From contig JAZRYT010000021.1 of the NCBI GenBank assembly GCA_045600905.1, forward strand, positions 1 through 25,230: DNA of 25,230 bases, written 5' to 3'. A program made the position numbers and the translations under genes. This DNA is from F23-D06 sp045600905. Its GTDB lineage: Bacteria; Bacteroidota; Bacteroidia; Bacteroidales; WCHB1-69. The notes under the pieces were generated by a model, which ran no database searches, was not told where the DNA came from, and saw only the letters and a list, made by a program, of their open reading frames with translations. Positions 17,474 to 24,369 of the stretch are shown here, piece by piece; the stretch's first letter is position 1, and the number at the start of each line of letters is the position of its first letter.

Positions 17474-19132
17474 TTATTTCAGCTTAATAACATTGGGTTT
17501 CACATTCTTGTATTGCGGCATTGTTTCGCCTATGCCGGCTCCAATGTACGTCGGGTCGCAAACGAAGTATTTGCGACCATTCAGAAGATAATAGTCCCCT
17601 GTGATTTCATTGTCTTCCGGAAAAGCAATCGCCGTGGCGATATGGTCGGGGTAGTCCAATAGCACAATGTCTGCCTGCACGAAATTGCGTACGAAATAGG
17701 AAAGGAGGATGGCTCGGTCTTCACAATCGTTTTTGGCATAATAGAAGTTCTCTTCACAGAAAAAGGGCTTTTCGTAACCGAATTGCTGGTCGTCCGTCGC
17801 ATAATCAAAATCATGCTGAATATAGTCCATAAGCAGCATAACGGCCAATTCGGGTGTGACTTCGGACAGCAGGGGGACGATTTGTTGTTCTGCCCAATCC
17901 ATCAGTTCCTGCGTCATTTGGGCTGTGGCATACACCGTCATATCCACTTGCGGATAATGGGTGTAGAAGTCAAGTATGTTCTGATTCGTTTTCAATGGGA
18001 TGGGATTTTCTTCCTCGTCGCTCCAATATGGGGTCGTATAGGTTATACCCGAGGGTTGGAAAGGGAAACGGATAGGTTGGGCGATATGAAGATCTACTGC
18101 TCGCGCCTTGTCCGTATATTTCACCGAATAGGTGTATATGCTCGACTGTAAATTATCGACTCCCGGATAGAGACTGAACATATAATAGAATTTGTCTTCG
18201 TGTTTGATGTAGGGAACGGCGTAAATGGTCGTTTGGGAAGGAAGCAACACGACCAACCGATTTGATTTTCTGCCCATCTGCGCATCGATGTCCAATTGGT
18301 TGAGGAGAAAAACGGTGAAAACCGTTTGGACGGCGTATTGTTTGGGAAAAGCGGAGCGGGCAAAGTCACAGACCATCTCGTAAACCGCCCAATCATTATA
18401 GTGGTACTGTTGTTTAAAATAGCGACATTGGGACACGTAGTCGGACACGTCATATTGGGAAAACTGTGTCCATAAATTCGCCACCGACTTCTCGCTGATG
18501 TCCTGTATGGAAACGTCTGTGTATGCGGCCGGCATAGACAAGGTGAGCGGTTGTTGATAGAAATCGATGGAGACCTTGTAGGATTGTTCGGTGCTGGGTA
18601 ACCATTCCTCGAGGGGCGTTTCCTCTGGAATGTCGATGGGGGTGGGTTCCGGCGTGGAGTCCGTTTCAGGTGTCGTTTCCTCTGGAATGTCAATGGGAGT
18701 GGGTTCCGGCGTGGAATCCGTTTCAAATGATGTTTCCTCTGGAACATCTATGGGAGCGGGGGTTGGATTGCTTGGAAGCGCGTCTTGTGTGGGAATGGAC
18801 GGATTCGTGGTGTCCGATGGCTGTATGACGTTGCCTACGGGCAATTCCGTTGGGATTTTGGGCGTAGAGTCCTTGGGGGCAATTACTGGCGCTGTGGGTT
18901 TGGGCTTTTGTGGGCGCGTTTTGGCCTGAAACAGTTCGTATTCCTCCCATTGGCGAGCCAATTCTTTGGCAAAGCGCTGGTTGATGGAATCTTGGAAATT
19001 GGCAAAGCGCTGTTCGCTTTGCTGCTGGAAGGCGGCGAAGTCGCTCTGGTCTGCAAAATCTGAAAAATCGTCTATTTGCGCGGATACGAACAACGGCCAA
19101 AGCAGACACCAAAGAAGCCCTATCTTTTTCAT
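17474..19132 (-). CDS. Exported transglutaminase-like protein with Pro/Glu/Thr-rich repeat
   Basis: 552 residues from the start at 19132. This start gives a signal peptide (MKKIGLLWCLLWPLFVSAQ) and avoids overlap with the upstream gene; an in-frame ATG at 19264 lies inside that gene. Residues about 20-75 are Phe/Gln/Asp-rich and perhaps helical. Residues about 85-185 are low-complexity and Pro/Thr/Glu-rich, with a 19-residue (57-bp) repeat ('IDIPEET', 'TDSTPEPTP') in two full copies and a partial one. The C-terminal part has a transglutaminase-like triad: Cys in 'KNDCEDRAILLSYF' (near 467), His in 'DYPDHIATAIAF' and Asp in 'KYFVCDPTYIGAGIG'. Such domains act as peptidases or amide-processing enzymes; the substrate is unknown. 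It probably shares a transcript with the gene 62 bases upstream. Confidence 0.75.
   Translation of the reverse strand: MKKIGLLWCLLWPLFVSAQIDDFSDFADQSDFAAFQQQSEQRFANFQDSINQRFAKELARQWEEYELFQAKTRPQKPKPTAPVIAPKDSTPKIPTELPVGNVIQPSDTTNPSIPTQDALPSNPTPAPIDVPEETSFETDSTPEPTPIDIPEETTPETDSTPEPTPIDIPEETPLEEWLPSTEQSYKVSIDFYQQPLTLSMPAAYTDVSIQDISEKSVANLWTQFSQYDVSDYVSQCRYFKQQYHYNDWAVYEMVCDFARSAFPKQYAVQTVFTVFLLNQLDIDAQMGRKSNRLVVLLPSQTTIYAVPYIKHEDKFYYMFSLYPGVDNLQSSIYTYSVKYTDKARAVDLHIAQPIRFPFQPSGITYTTPYWSDEEENPIPLKTNQNILDFYTHYPQVDMTVYATAQMTQELMDWAEQQIVPLLSEVTPELAVMLLMDYIQHDFDYATDDQQFGYEKPFFCEENFYYAKNDCEDRAILLSYFVRNFVQADIVLLDYPDHIATAIAFPEDNEITGDYYLLNGRKYFVCDPTYIGAGIGETMPQYKNVKPNVIKLK
18590..18765 (-). repeat. 57-bp in-frame minisatellite in the transglutaminase-like gene
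   Basis: The segment encodes a 19-residue Pro/Glu/Thr-rich unit, about 2.5-3 copies with few substitutions. Length differences in whole units would keep the frame. It probably forms a flexible linker between the N-terminal part and the catalytic domain. Confidence 0.6.
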
Positions 19133-19194
19133 AATGATACGATAAAAATTGCGGGTCTTGCACGACACAAAACCCGCAATGATTTGACTAATAA

Positions 19195-19917
19195 TTATTC
19201 GGTAACGGATTTGGAACTGTTGTCTATGATGTTGTCGAGCATTTTTTCGTAGGTGGGGGTCCAATCGTCCAAAGATTGTTTCAAATCTTTGACGGCATCG
19301 GCTTTCACCATATCCATAATGGATTTCATATCGTAGAACATCACGCAGCGCACTTCGTAGTTGTTGTTGACTACACGGTAGATTTCCAAGGTCTTAACTA
19401 AACGACCCAACTTTTGAGCAACCATAAGGGTTGATTTTTCCATCACTTTCTCGAAAGAGGCGGCATCTTTGGCGCTTAGCTGTTGGTTTGCCAATTCCGC
19501 CTTGGCTTCTGACATCACCGTGGTTTGAATTAGTCCGGCAATACGCACTTTGCAAAGATTCTCAATCTGCATTTGAGCAGTAGAGTATGTATTACCTACG
19601 GCTGTCTGTTCTGACCAGATGAAGCGGTTGTAACCTGTCATCGGATCAGTGTCCATCATTTTCATCCAGGTGTTGTCCAACTGTTTGGCAATGGGCAGGC
19701 CCATAGATTTCCAACCTTCCTTTTCCAATTTCTTGGCTTCTTTCTGTGCGTCTTTGGGCGCTTTGCTATAGGTCGATTTAGCTACATCCTTTTGATGTTG
19801 GTCGTTGGCCTTGGCCGTTTGTTTTTCTTCTTTGGAAACTTGTGCCGTTGCAGGACTTACTACGAATACGGATGCTGCAACCATAGCAGCGGCGATTAAA
19901 AAATTGATCTTTTTCAT
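19195..19917 (-). CDS. Uncharacterised exported protein
   Basis: 240 residues with a signal peptide (MKKINFLIAAAMVAASVFVVSPATAQ). A Lys/Glu/Ala-rich, probably helical region (about 27-70) follows, then an alpha/beta-looking domain with 'GNTYSTAQMQIENLCKVRIAG', and it ends 'DNSSKSVTE'. I do not recognise the family with confidence; the layout is a little like LPP20-type periplasmic proteins, but no lipobox is present. It is followed after 62 bases by the transglutaminase-like gene, so the two probably work in the same envelope process. Confidence 0.6.
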   Translation of the reverse strand: MKKINFLIAAAMVAASVFVVSPATAQVSKEEKQTAKANDQHQKDVAKSTYSKAPKDAQKEAKKLEKEGWKSMGLPIAKQLDNTWMKMMDTDPMTGYNRFIWSEQTAVGNTYSTAQMQIENLCKVRIAGLIQTTVMSEAKAELANQQLSAKDAASFEKVMEKSTLMVAQKLGRLVKTLEIYRVVNNNYEVRCVMFYDMKSIMDMVKADAVKDLKQSLDDWTPTYEKMLDNIIDNSSKSVTE

Positions 19918-20042
19918 TGTTTTGAATTTAGGAATATTTAAGGGTTTATAATTTCGATTACATTATGATATAGGGAGCTGTTCTGGGAAATCTATCATAT
20001 TGGGAAGATTTTTTTTGATGTTAAGAAATTAAGCTATTAAGC

Positions 20043-20144
20043 TATGAAGTTATGAAGTTATGAAGCTATGAAGTTATGAAGTTATGAAGTTATGAAGCTA
20101 TGAAGCTATGAAGCTATGAAGCTATGAAGCTATGAAGCTATGAA
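20043..20144. repeat. Octamer tandem array, 12.75 copies of TATGAAGY
   Basis: An uninterrupted run of the 8-base unit TATGAAG followed by C or T. The first six copies alternate T and C at the last base, and the last six all carry C. More degenerate copies precede it (20031-20042). It lies between the target protein 1 gene and the exported-protein gene. The unit is not a multiple of 3 and I see no coding role. Confidence 0.9.
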
Positions 20145-20145
20145 A

Positions 20146-20193
20146 TAATTATTCATTGTTCATTGTTAATTGTAAATTGTTAATTGTTAATTG
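20146..20193. repeat. AT-rich heptamer-like repeats beside VR1
   Basis: Repeated ATTGTTA/ATTGTTC-type units fill the gap between the octamer array and the stop codon of target protein 1. Similar stretches occur at 21455-21482 and 24834-24865, which marks them as a recurrent intergenic sequence type of this genome. Confidence 0.6.
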
Positions 20194-21189
20194 TTAAGGA
20201 ACGAGGACAAGGCGGAAGCCGATGTTGTAGCTCCTGCTGCCGGGGCTGATGCTGCCACGATACGAGACGCGGCAGTACCTGGAGAGGTTGAACCAACCGC
20301 CGCCGCGCAAGACGCGGCCCGACCCTAAAGAGGGACCCCGCGGGTTGCTTGACGGGGAACTGCCGTAATAGCTTGAGCCGTACCAGTCGGAGCACCACTC
20401 CCACACGTTGCCGCTCATATCGTACAAGCCTAATTCGTTGGGCTGCTTGGTGCCCACCGGGTGGGTCCGGCTTCCGCTGTTGTCGGTGTACCACGCCACA
20501 TTGCCCAGTGCGTTGCTTCCGGCATACTTGTACCCCTGGGATTTGCTGCCCCCGCGGGCGGCGTACTCCCACTCCGCCTCCGTGGGCAGACGGAACGTCT
20601 TTCCCGTCTGCGCGTTCAACTTACGAATAAACTCCTGAACATCGTCCCAGCTCACTTGCTCCACCGGCCGGTTGTCGCCCTTGAAGTTCGACGGGTTGCC
20701 GCCCATCACCGCTTTCCACTGCGCCTGCGTCACCTCGTACTTCCCTATATAGAAGTCGCCGACAAAGACAAGATGTTCTGGACTCTCATCGCTTTTGGCA
20801 TCGTGTTTCTGTTCTGAAGTGGCGCCCATAATGAAGGAGCCCCCCTGCACGAACACCATTTCAAAATTGTCATAAGATGAAGCCTTCACCTTAAAGACGA
20901 AGTCATCACCTTGTAGATTGTCATAGTCTGCCAAGGCGTCGTACTCGATGCGCTTGCCGGTGCCGGCGGGCACGTTCTTGCCCACGGCACCGGTCACGTG
21001 CTGCAAAGCATTGCCGAAAGTGCCTCCGCCGTCGGTGGACATAAACACGCTCACGTCAGCCTGTTTGTCCAAGTCATACATAATAATTACTTTGTTGCCC
21101 TCCTGGTGGAAGGAAACGTTGGTCACATTCTGCGCAAATGCCACCGAAAACGCAAACAACAGGAAAAAGATTGGGAGAAAATGTTTCAT
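20194..21189 (-). CDS. DGR target protein 1: exported FGE/SUMF1-like (C-type-lectin-fold) variable protein
   Basis: 331 residues with a signal peptide (MKHFLPIFFLLFAFSVAFAQ). Residues about 20-103 form a beta-rich domain. Residues about 108-331 are a formylglycine-generating-enzyme/sulfatase-modifying-factor domain: 'FVQGGSFIMGATSEQK', 'YIGKYEVTQAQWKAVMG', 'FRLPTEAEWEYAARGG', 'LYDMSGNVWEWCSDWYG', 'RVLRGGGW' and the end 'GFRLVLVP'. DGR variable proteins commonly use this fold for ligand display. Residues 289-331 are VR1. Only C306 remains in the 'RYCRVS' region, so binding rather than enzymatic activity is inferred. It is probably surface or periplasmic. It lies about 2 kb beyond the TR, separated by the ATPase/nuclease gene, and shares its C-terminal domain with target protein 2. 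Confidence 0.9.
   Translation of the reverse strand: MKHFLPIFFLLFAFSVAFAQNVTNVSFHQEGNKVIIMYDLDKQADVSVFMSTDGGGTFGNALQHVTGAVGKNVPAGTGKRIEYDALADYDNLQGDDFVFKVKASSYDNFEMVFVQGGSFIMGATSEQKHDAKSDESPEHLVFVGDFYIGKYEVTQAQWKAVMGGNPSNFKGDNRPVEQVSWDDVQEFIRKLNAQTGKTFRLPTEAEWEYAARGGSKSQGYKYAGSNALGNVAWYTDNSGSRTHPVGTKQPNELGLYDMSGNVWEWCSDWYGSSYYGSSPSSNPRGPSLGSGRVLRGGGWFNLSRYCRVSYRGSISPGSRSYNIGFRLVLVP
20195..20325 (-). repeat. DGR variable repeat 1 (VR1)
   Basis: 131 bases aligning without gaps to the template repeat at 23247-23377. I count 19 differences, all at positions where the template coding strand has A (T on the plus strand): 10 A-to-G, 8 A-to-T and 1 A-to-C. Non-adenine positions are identical. It encodes the last 43 residues of target protein 1, and the sequence after its stop codon is unlike the TR flank. 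Confidence 0.93.
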
Positions 21190-21201
21190 TGACGAAAAAA
21201 C

Positions 21202-21241
21202 TTAAGAAGTTAAGAAGTTAAGAAGTTAAGAAATTAAGAAA
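21202..21241. repeat. Octamer tandem repeat TTAAGAAG/A, five copies
   Basis: Five consecutive copies, the last two with A at position 8. The array sits immediately upstream of target protein 1, where it may be part of the promoter spacer or leader. It has the same period as the array downstream of this gene but a different unit. Confidence 0.8.
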
Positions 21242-21259
21242 CTAAGGAATAGTACATTG

Positions 21260-21466
21260 TTCATTATTCATCCCGAACCGTGCGCAGCGCAGTGAAGGGA
21301 TCTCTTGGTGTAACGCGCCTTCCTTTGAAAGTTCCACAGCCGCTGAAGTCGCATCTCTTCGAGATGCAGGTGCCCACGCGCTCATTGCCCATCCCCACAT
21401 TGCGCTTCGCTTATATGGGGTTACAGAAATCTCGCCTCTCCGAGGCGAACAGTCTTCATTATTCAT
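21260..21466. repeat. Structured intergenic element bracketed by 12-bp direct repeats
   Basis: TTCATTATTCAT occurs at 21260-21271 and 21455-21466 around a GC-richer segment of about 183 bases. Inside are a 7-bp hairpin GCATCTC/GAGATGC (21351-21367), a 5-bp CCCCA/TGGGG hairpin (21393-21420) and a 7-bp TCGCCTC/GAGGCGA hairpin (21432-21448). It looks like a dispersed repeat or MITE-like insertion beside the ATPase/nuclease gene. The bracketing repeats may be simple-sequence rather than target-site duplications. The longest open frame across it shows no protein character. Confidence 0.45.
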
Positions 21467-23034
21467 TATTCATTGTTCATTGTCTTCCATTCGGCGATGT
21501 TTTTTTTCTCGCTGGAGAAGGCGACACCGATCTTTACAAGTTGTCGTTTGTCGGCGAGGTAGGGTTCGGCGTAGCCTTGCTGTTCAATTTGGTCAAGGGC
21601 ATCTTGAGCGGACGCGTCAAGTTTAAATTCGAATATGAAGACGTAATCGTTTGTCTCCACAATGATGTCGGCACGCCCTCTGGAGTTCTGCTTCTCGGTT
21701 AGGACGATATAGCTGGAGAGGAGGCGGAAGATGAGATACAGTGTATAATGGTAATGGCTTTCGTAATCCTTGGCTTTTTCCTGTTGGTTAGTGCCATAGG
21801 GAATGCTGCCAAAGAAAGCGGTAAGGGTATCGCGCAAATCATTGAGCCGGCATTCCCGCAGCATTTGGGCTAAGGATTTCACCAGGGTCGTCGATTCTTC
21901 GCTTTCGTGCTGGAAGTAGTTGTTGGCGAGCAAGGCCGCCATACCCTTTTCCACTTCCGCATTGGGAAATCCCAACCAATAGGAGGTGTCGAAGTCCGTA
22001 TTATCCACATCTTTAATGGTGAGGTAGCCGCTTTGGTAAAGCATCGGCAGAGGCTTCTCGACATCGGCCCTGTAGTCCATGAAAAAGCCCCTTTCATACG
22101 GAATGCTGAGCAACTGCTGGATATTCACACGGTTGCTGTCGATGAGTTTCAACAGGTAGGTGGGCGTTCCCGTGGCGAACCAGTAGTCGTCGGCTTTCCT
22201 TTGCGACAAGGCATTGAGAACGCTGAACGGATTATACACGTCAAGCAGGTCTTCGGAAAAATGATAGCCGTCGTATTTCCTTTTGAACAGCAGGAAAGCA
22301 TCCTCTTTTCGCATACCACGTTTTGCGGCAAACGCTTCCATTTCTTCATCAAAGACCTGGTGCAGTTCCTCATCGGTAATGCCGCACAGGGCATCAAAAC
22401 GGCTGTTTTGGCTGATGTCTTCGGGCTGGTTGAAACCGCTGAAAACACTCACCTGAGAAAACTTTGTGACACCCGTAAGCATCACAAACTGCAGATGCTC
22501 GTCGGCGGTTTTGAACGTGCCGTAGAAGTTCTTCAGTATTTCACGGTTCTGCTGTTCCAATGGTTCACCCAACACATCCAACAGGGGTTTGTCGTATTCG
22601 TCAACAAGCACAACAACCTTCTGACCGGTACGGTGACGAATCTCCCTTATCACGTGTTCAAAACGGATGCCGGGATTTTCAGAGACCATAGTCAAACCGT
22701 ACTCTTCCTCCCAGGAAGACAATGCGTAATGCAACTTCTGCTGAAGGCCATCTTCGTTGGACGAGCCGCCATTTGCAAAATCCAGATGCAGTACGGGATA
22801 GACAATCCAGTCGTTTTCCAGTTGCTCGATTTTCAGGCCACGGAACAGTTCTTTCTTTCCGAGGAAATAGCTTTTCAAGGTGGAGAGCATCAGTGATTTC
22901 CCGAACCTGCGCGGCCTGCCGCAGAAGCACACGTGCCGCTGCGCCAAATCATAAATCAGATCGGTCTTATCCACATACACCATTCCTTTCTCTATAATGG
23001 TGCTGAATGTCTGACAACCAATGGGGTATTTCAT
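21466..23034 (-). CDS. AAA-ATPase-like protein with C-terminal PD-(D/E)XK nuclease-like domain
   Basis: 522 residues. The N-terminal ATPase region has 'FSTIIEKGMVYVDKT', a Walker A-like 'GRPRRFGKSL' near residue 39, Walker B in 'VVVLVDEYDKP' and the sensor-like 'VMLTGVTKFSQVSVFSG'. The C-terminal part has 'GRADIIVE' followed by 'YVFIFEFKLD', matching the D...ExK core of PD-(D/E)XK nucleases. This AAA-ATPase_like plus PDDEXK architecture (formerly DUF1703) is multi-copy in gut Bacteroidales and of unknown role; defence or mobile-element links have been suggested. The last residues (MNNE) and stop codon are in intergenic repeat sequence, so the original C-terminus may have been altered. It lies between the TR and target protein 1, on the same strand; a DGR role is not shown. 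Confidence 0.85.
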   Translation of the reverse strand: MKYPIGCQTFSTIIEKGMVYVDKTDLIYDLAQRHVCFCGRPRRFGKSLMLSTLKSYFLGKKELFRGLKIEQLENDWIVYPVLHLDFANGGSSNEDGLQQKLHYALSSWEEEYGLTMVSENPGIRFEHVIREIRHRTGQKVVVLVDEYDKPLLDVLGEPLEQQNREILKNFYGTFKTADEHLQFVMLTGVTKFSQVSVFSGFNQPEDISQNSRFDALCGITDEELHQVFDEEMEAFAAKRGMRKEDAFLLFKRKYDGYHFSEDLLDVYNPFSVLNALSQRKADDYWFATGTPTYLLKLIDSNRVNIQQLLSIPYERGFFMDYRADVEKPLPMLYQSGYLTIKDVDNTDFDTSYWLGFPNAEVEKGMAALLANNYFQHESEESTTLVKSLAQMLRECRLNDLRDTLTAFFGSIPYGTNQQEKAKDYESHYHYTLYLIFRLLSSYIVLTEKQNSRGRADIIVETNDYVFIFEFKLDASAQDALDQIEQQGYAEPYLADKRQLVKIGVAFSSEKKNIAEWKTMNNE

Positions 23035-23056
23035 AATAAGAGGAGATGATTATTAA

Positions 23057-23091
23057 GTTATGAGTTATGAGTTATGGGTTATGGGTTATTG
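23057..23091. repeat. Heptamer tandem repeat GTTATGA/GTTATGG, about five copies
   Basis: Consecutive 7-base units GTTATGA, GTTATGA, GTTATGG, GTTATGG, GTTATTG lie just upstream of the ATPase/nuclease start codon. It is a simple repeat of the kind seen in other gaps here. Confidence 0.7.
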
Positions 23092-23213
23092 TTCATTGCT
23101 AAAAGGGCGAAAGTTTTCAACCATTTCATCTGATATGTTTACCGACATTGACCCTTAGGCATTACGCGAATGCTCGTTTTTGTACTGTGAAACAGTATCT
23201 GGACAAAAGGCGT
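23092..23213 (-). other. Noncoding region downstream of the TR with two small hairpins (possible DGR spacer RNA)
   Basis: No open reading frame is supported. Two perfect inverted repeats are present: GCATT/AATGC around ACGCG (23159-23173) and TACTGT/ACAGTA around GAA (23183-23197). In the DGR of Bordetella phage BPP-1 a structured spacer downstream of the TR in the same RNA is needed to prime cDNA synthesis. This region has the matching position, but equivalence is inference only. Confidence 0.3.
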
Positions 23214-23248
23214 GTTTAAGTTGCGACATCCATCTTCATCTTAAGCTA
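23214..23248. repeat. TR-flanking copy of an inverted short element
   Basis: The segment after the TR (in coding orientation) is the near reverse complement of 24941-24974: 21 of 22 bases match over 23227-23248, and with one gap the match continues to the outer CTTAAAC. Each copy has TTAAG-type ends that could pair as a short stem. This copy contains the RT stop codon. Confidence 0.7.
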
Positions 23249-24369
23249 AGGAACGAGGACAAGGCGGAAGCCGTTGTTGTTGTTCCTGTTGTCGGGGTTG
23301 TTGTTGTTACGATTCGAGACGCGGCAGTTCCTGGAGTTGTTGTTCCAACTGCCGCCGCGCAAGACGCGGTTCGACCCTTTCGCACTTTTGACCGTATATT
23401 TCTTCTATACGCCTTGCTGTAGGCATGTTGTGTGAACGACAGCAATGGTATTATGTGCTGTTGATAGACTTGCTGCGTCCATTCGTTTTTTTCCAATTTT
23501 TCCTCATATTCTATGTATTTTTTTGTAAAACGCTTTTTACTGCGACTGTTTAACAATATTTTCTTATCATACAGACGATATCCACAGAAGGAGACGCCTT
23601 GTTGTGTGCTAACCAAAACTGGCGTTTTTATTTGCAACTTCAATCTTTGCTCAGCATATTGCACGATGTGCCCAACGATCGTTTTCACCTGTTGTTCCGT
23701 TTCGCCAAAAATCAGTACGTCATCCATATAACGAATATAGGCTGGTGTATGTAAATCCTCTTTGGCATAATGGTCCAATGACGACAGATAGAAATTGGCA
23801 AAATACTGACTGGTGAGATTCCCTATGGGGATTCCTTTTCCGGAGGAAACCTCATAACTTTGAATAATGCTTTTAAAGATTTTGAGCAGAATGGGATCCT
23901 TTAATATCCGTTCTAATTTTTCAGACAATATTTTATGAGAAATGCTGTCAAAGTATTTCCGAACATCCAATTTTCCAACATACGGATAGCGGGCGGCGAA
24001 TTGTCGCGCACGTGTCAATGCCTTGTGTACCCCCTTGTCTGGGCGGGTAGCATACGTGTCAAATATCAGTTGTCGTTCAAAAATGGGATGGCAGATATTC
24101 ATTATGGCATGGTGCAACACCCTTTCTTCAAATGCCGCCGCACAAATCGTTCGTTTTTTGGGGTCCGTAATGATAAAACGATAGTACTTGCCGACATCTA
24201 CTTCTCCCACCAGGATTTTTTTCGACATAGCAACGACATTCTCTTCCAAGGATTCCTCAAACAACAGCACTTCCGACTTGTCCTGTTTGCCTTTCTTTGC
24301 TTTGTAGAAAGCCAAAAGAATATTGTCATATTCTGCGATTTTTTCCACCAAGTATCCAAATCTTTTCAC
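23236..24369 (-). CDS. DGR reverse transcriptase
   Basis: 377 residues. The RT palm is complete: catalytic Asp D135 in 'VGKLDVRKYFDSI', the DGR-type 'IGNLTSQ' at 182-188 (group II intron RTs have QGxxxSP here), YMDD at 214-217, then 'LKLQIKTPV' and 'GVSFCGYRLYDKKI'. N-terminal 'YRFIITDPKKRTICAA', 'RVLHHAIMNICHPIFE' and 'DTYATRPDKGVHKA' are typical of DGR and related RTs. There is no maturase or endonuclease domain. It would copy TR RNA into cDNA with errors at adenines. The start codon overlaps the HRDC gene stop by 4 bases (translational coupling). Residues from about 332 on are encoded by the TR read in another frame, a Thr/Ala-rich tail that is unlikely to be part of the fold. Without it the protein is about 331 residues, normal for the family. 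Confidence 0.95.
   Translation of the reverse strand: MKRFGYLVEKIAEYDNILLAFYKAKKGKQDKSEVLLFEESLEENVVAMSKKILVGEVDVGKYYRFIITDPKKRTICAAAFEERVLHHAIMNICHPIFERQLIFDTYATRPDKGVHKALTRARQFAARYPYVGKLDVRKYFDSISHKILSEKLERILKDPILLKIFKSIIQSYEVSSGKGIPIGNLTSQYFANFYLSSLDHYAKEDLHTPAYIRYMDDVLIFGETEQQVKTIVGHIVQYAEQRLKLQIKTPVLVSTQQGVSFCGYRLYDKKILLNSRSKKRFTKKYIEYEEKLEKNEWTQQVYQQHIIPLLSFTQHAYSKAYRRNIRSKVRKGRTASCAAAVGTTTPGTAASRIVTTTTPTTGTTTTASALSSFLSLR
23246..23377 (-). repeat. DGR template repeat (TR)
   Basis: 132 bases aligning without gaps to VR2 (24974-25105) and, over 131 bases, to VR1 (20195-20325). Both VRs differ from it only at adenines of the minus (coding) strand. In the VR frame the TR reads as a peptide with 15 Asn codons (14 AAC, 1 AAT), the codon type best suited to adenine mutagenesis. 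The 3' end in coding orientation, a 23-base stretch before the stop codon, has no A and is identical in all three copies, as expected of an initiation-of-mutagenic-homing (IMH) type region. The TR is inside the 3' end of the RT reading frame. Confidence 0.95.

Noticed and set aside
20043..20144. CRISPR array
   Set aside because: The 8-base units are contiguous without spacers, and no cas genes are present.
20194..21189. Genuine formylglycine-generating enzyme or anaerobic sulfatase activator
   Set aside because: No sulfatase neighbour, the catalytic cysteine pair is not apparent, and the C-terminus is a DGR variable region; a binding role fits better.
21907..22896. Plus-strand open frame of 329 codons opposite the ATPase/nuclease gene
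   Set aside because: The minus strand carries Walker and PD-(D/E)XK motifs; the plus frame shows none.
23236..24369. Group II intron or retron RT
   Set aside because: No intron structural domains, maturase or endonuclease domain, and the motif is IGNLTSQ rather than QGxxxSP. An adjacent TR with two VRs points to a DGR.
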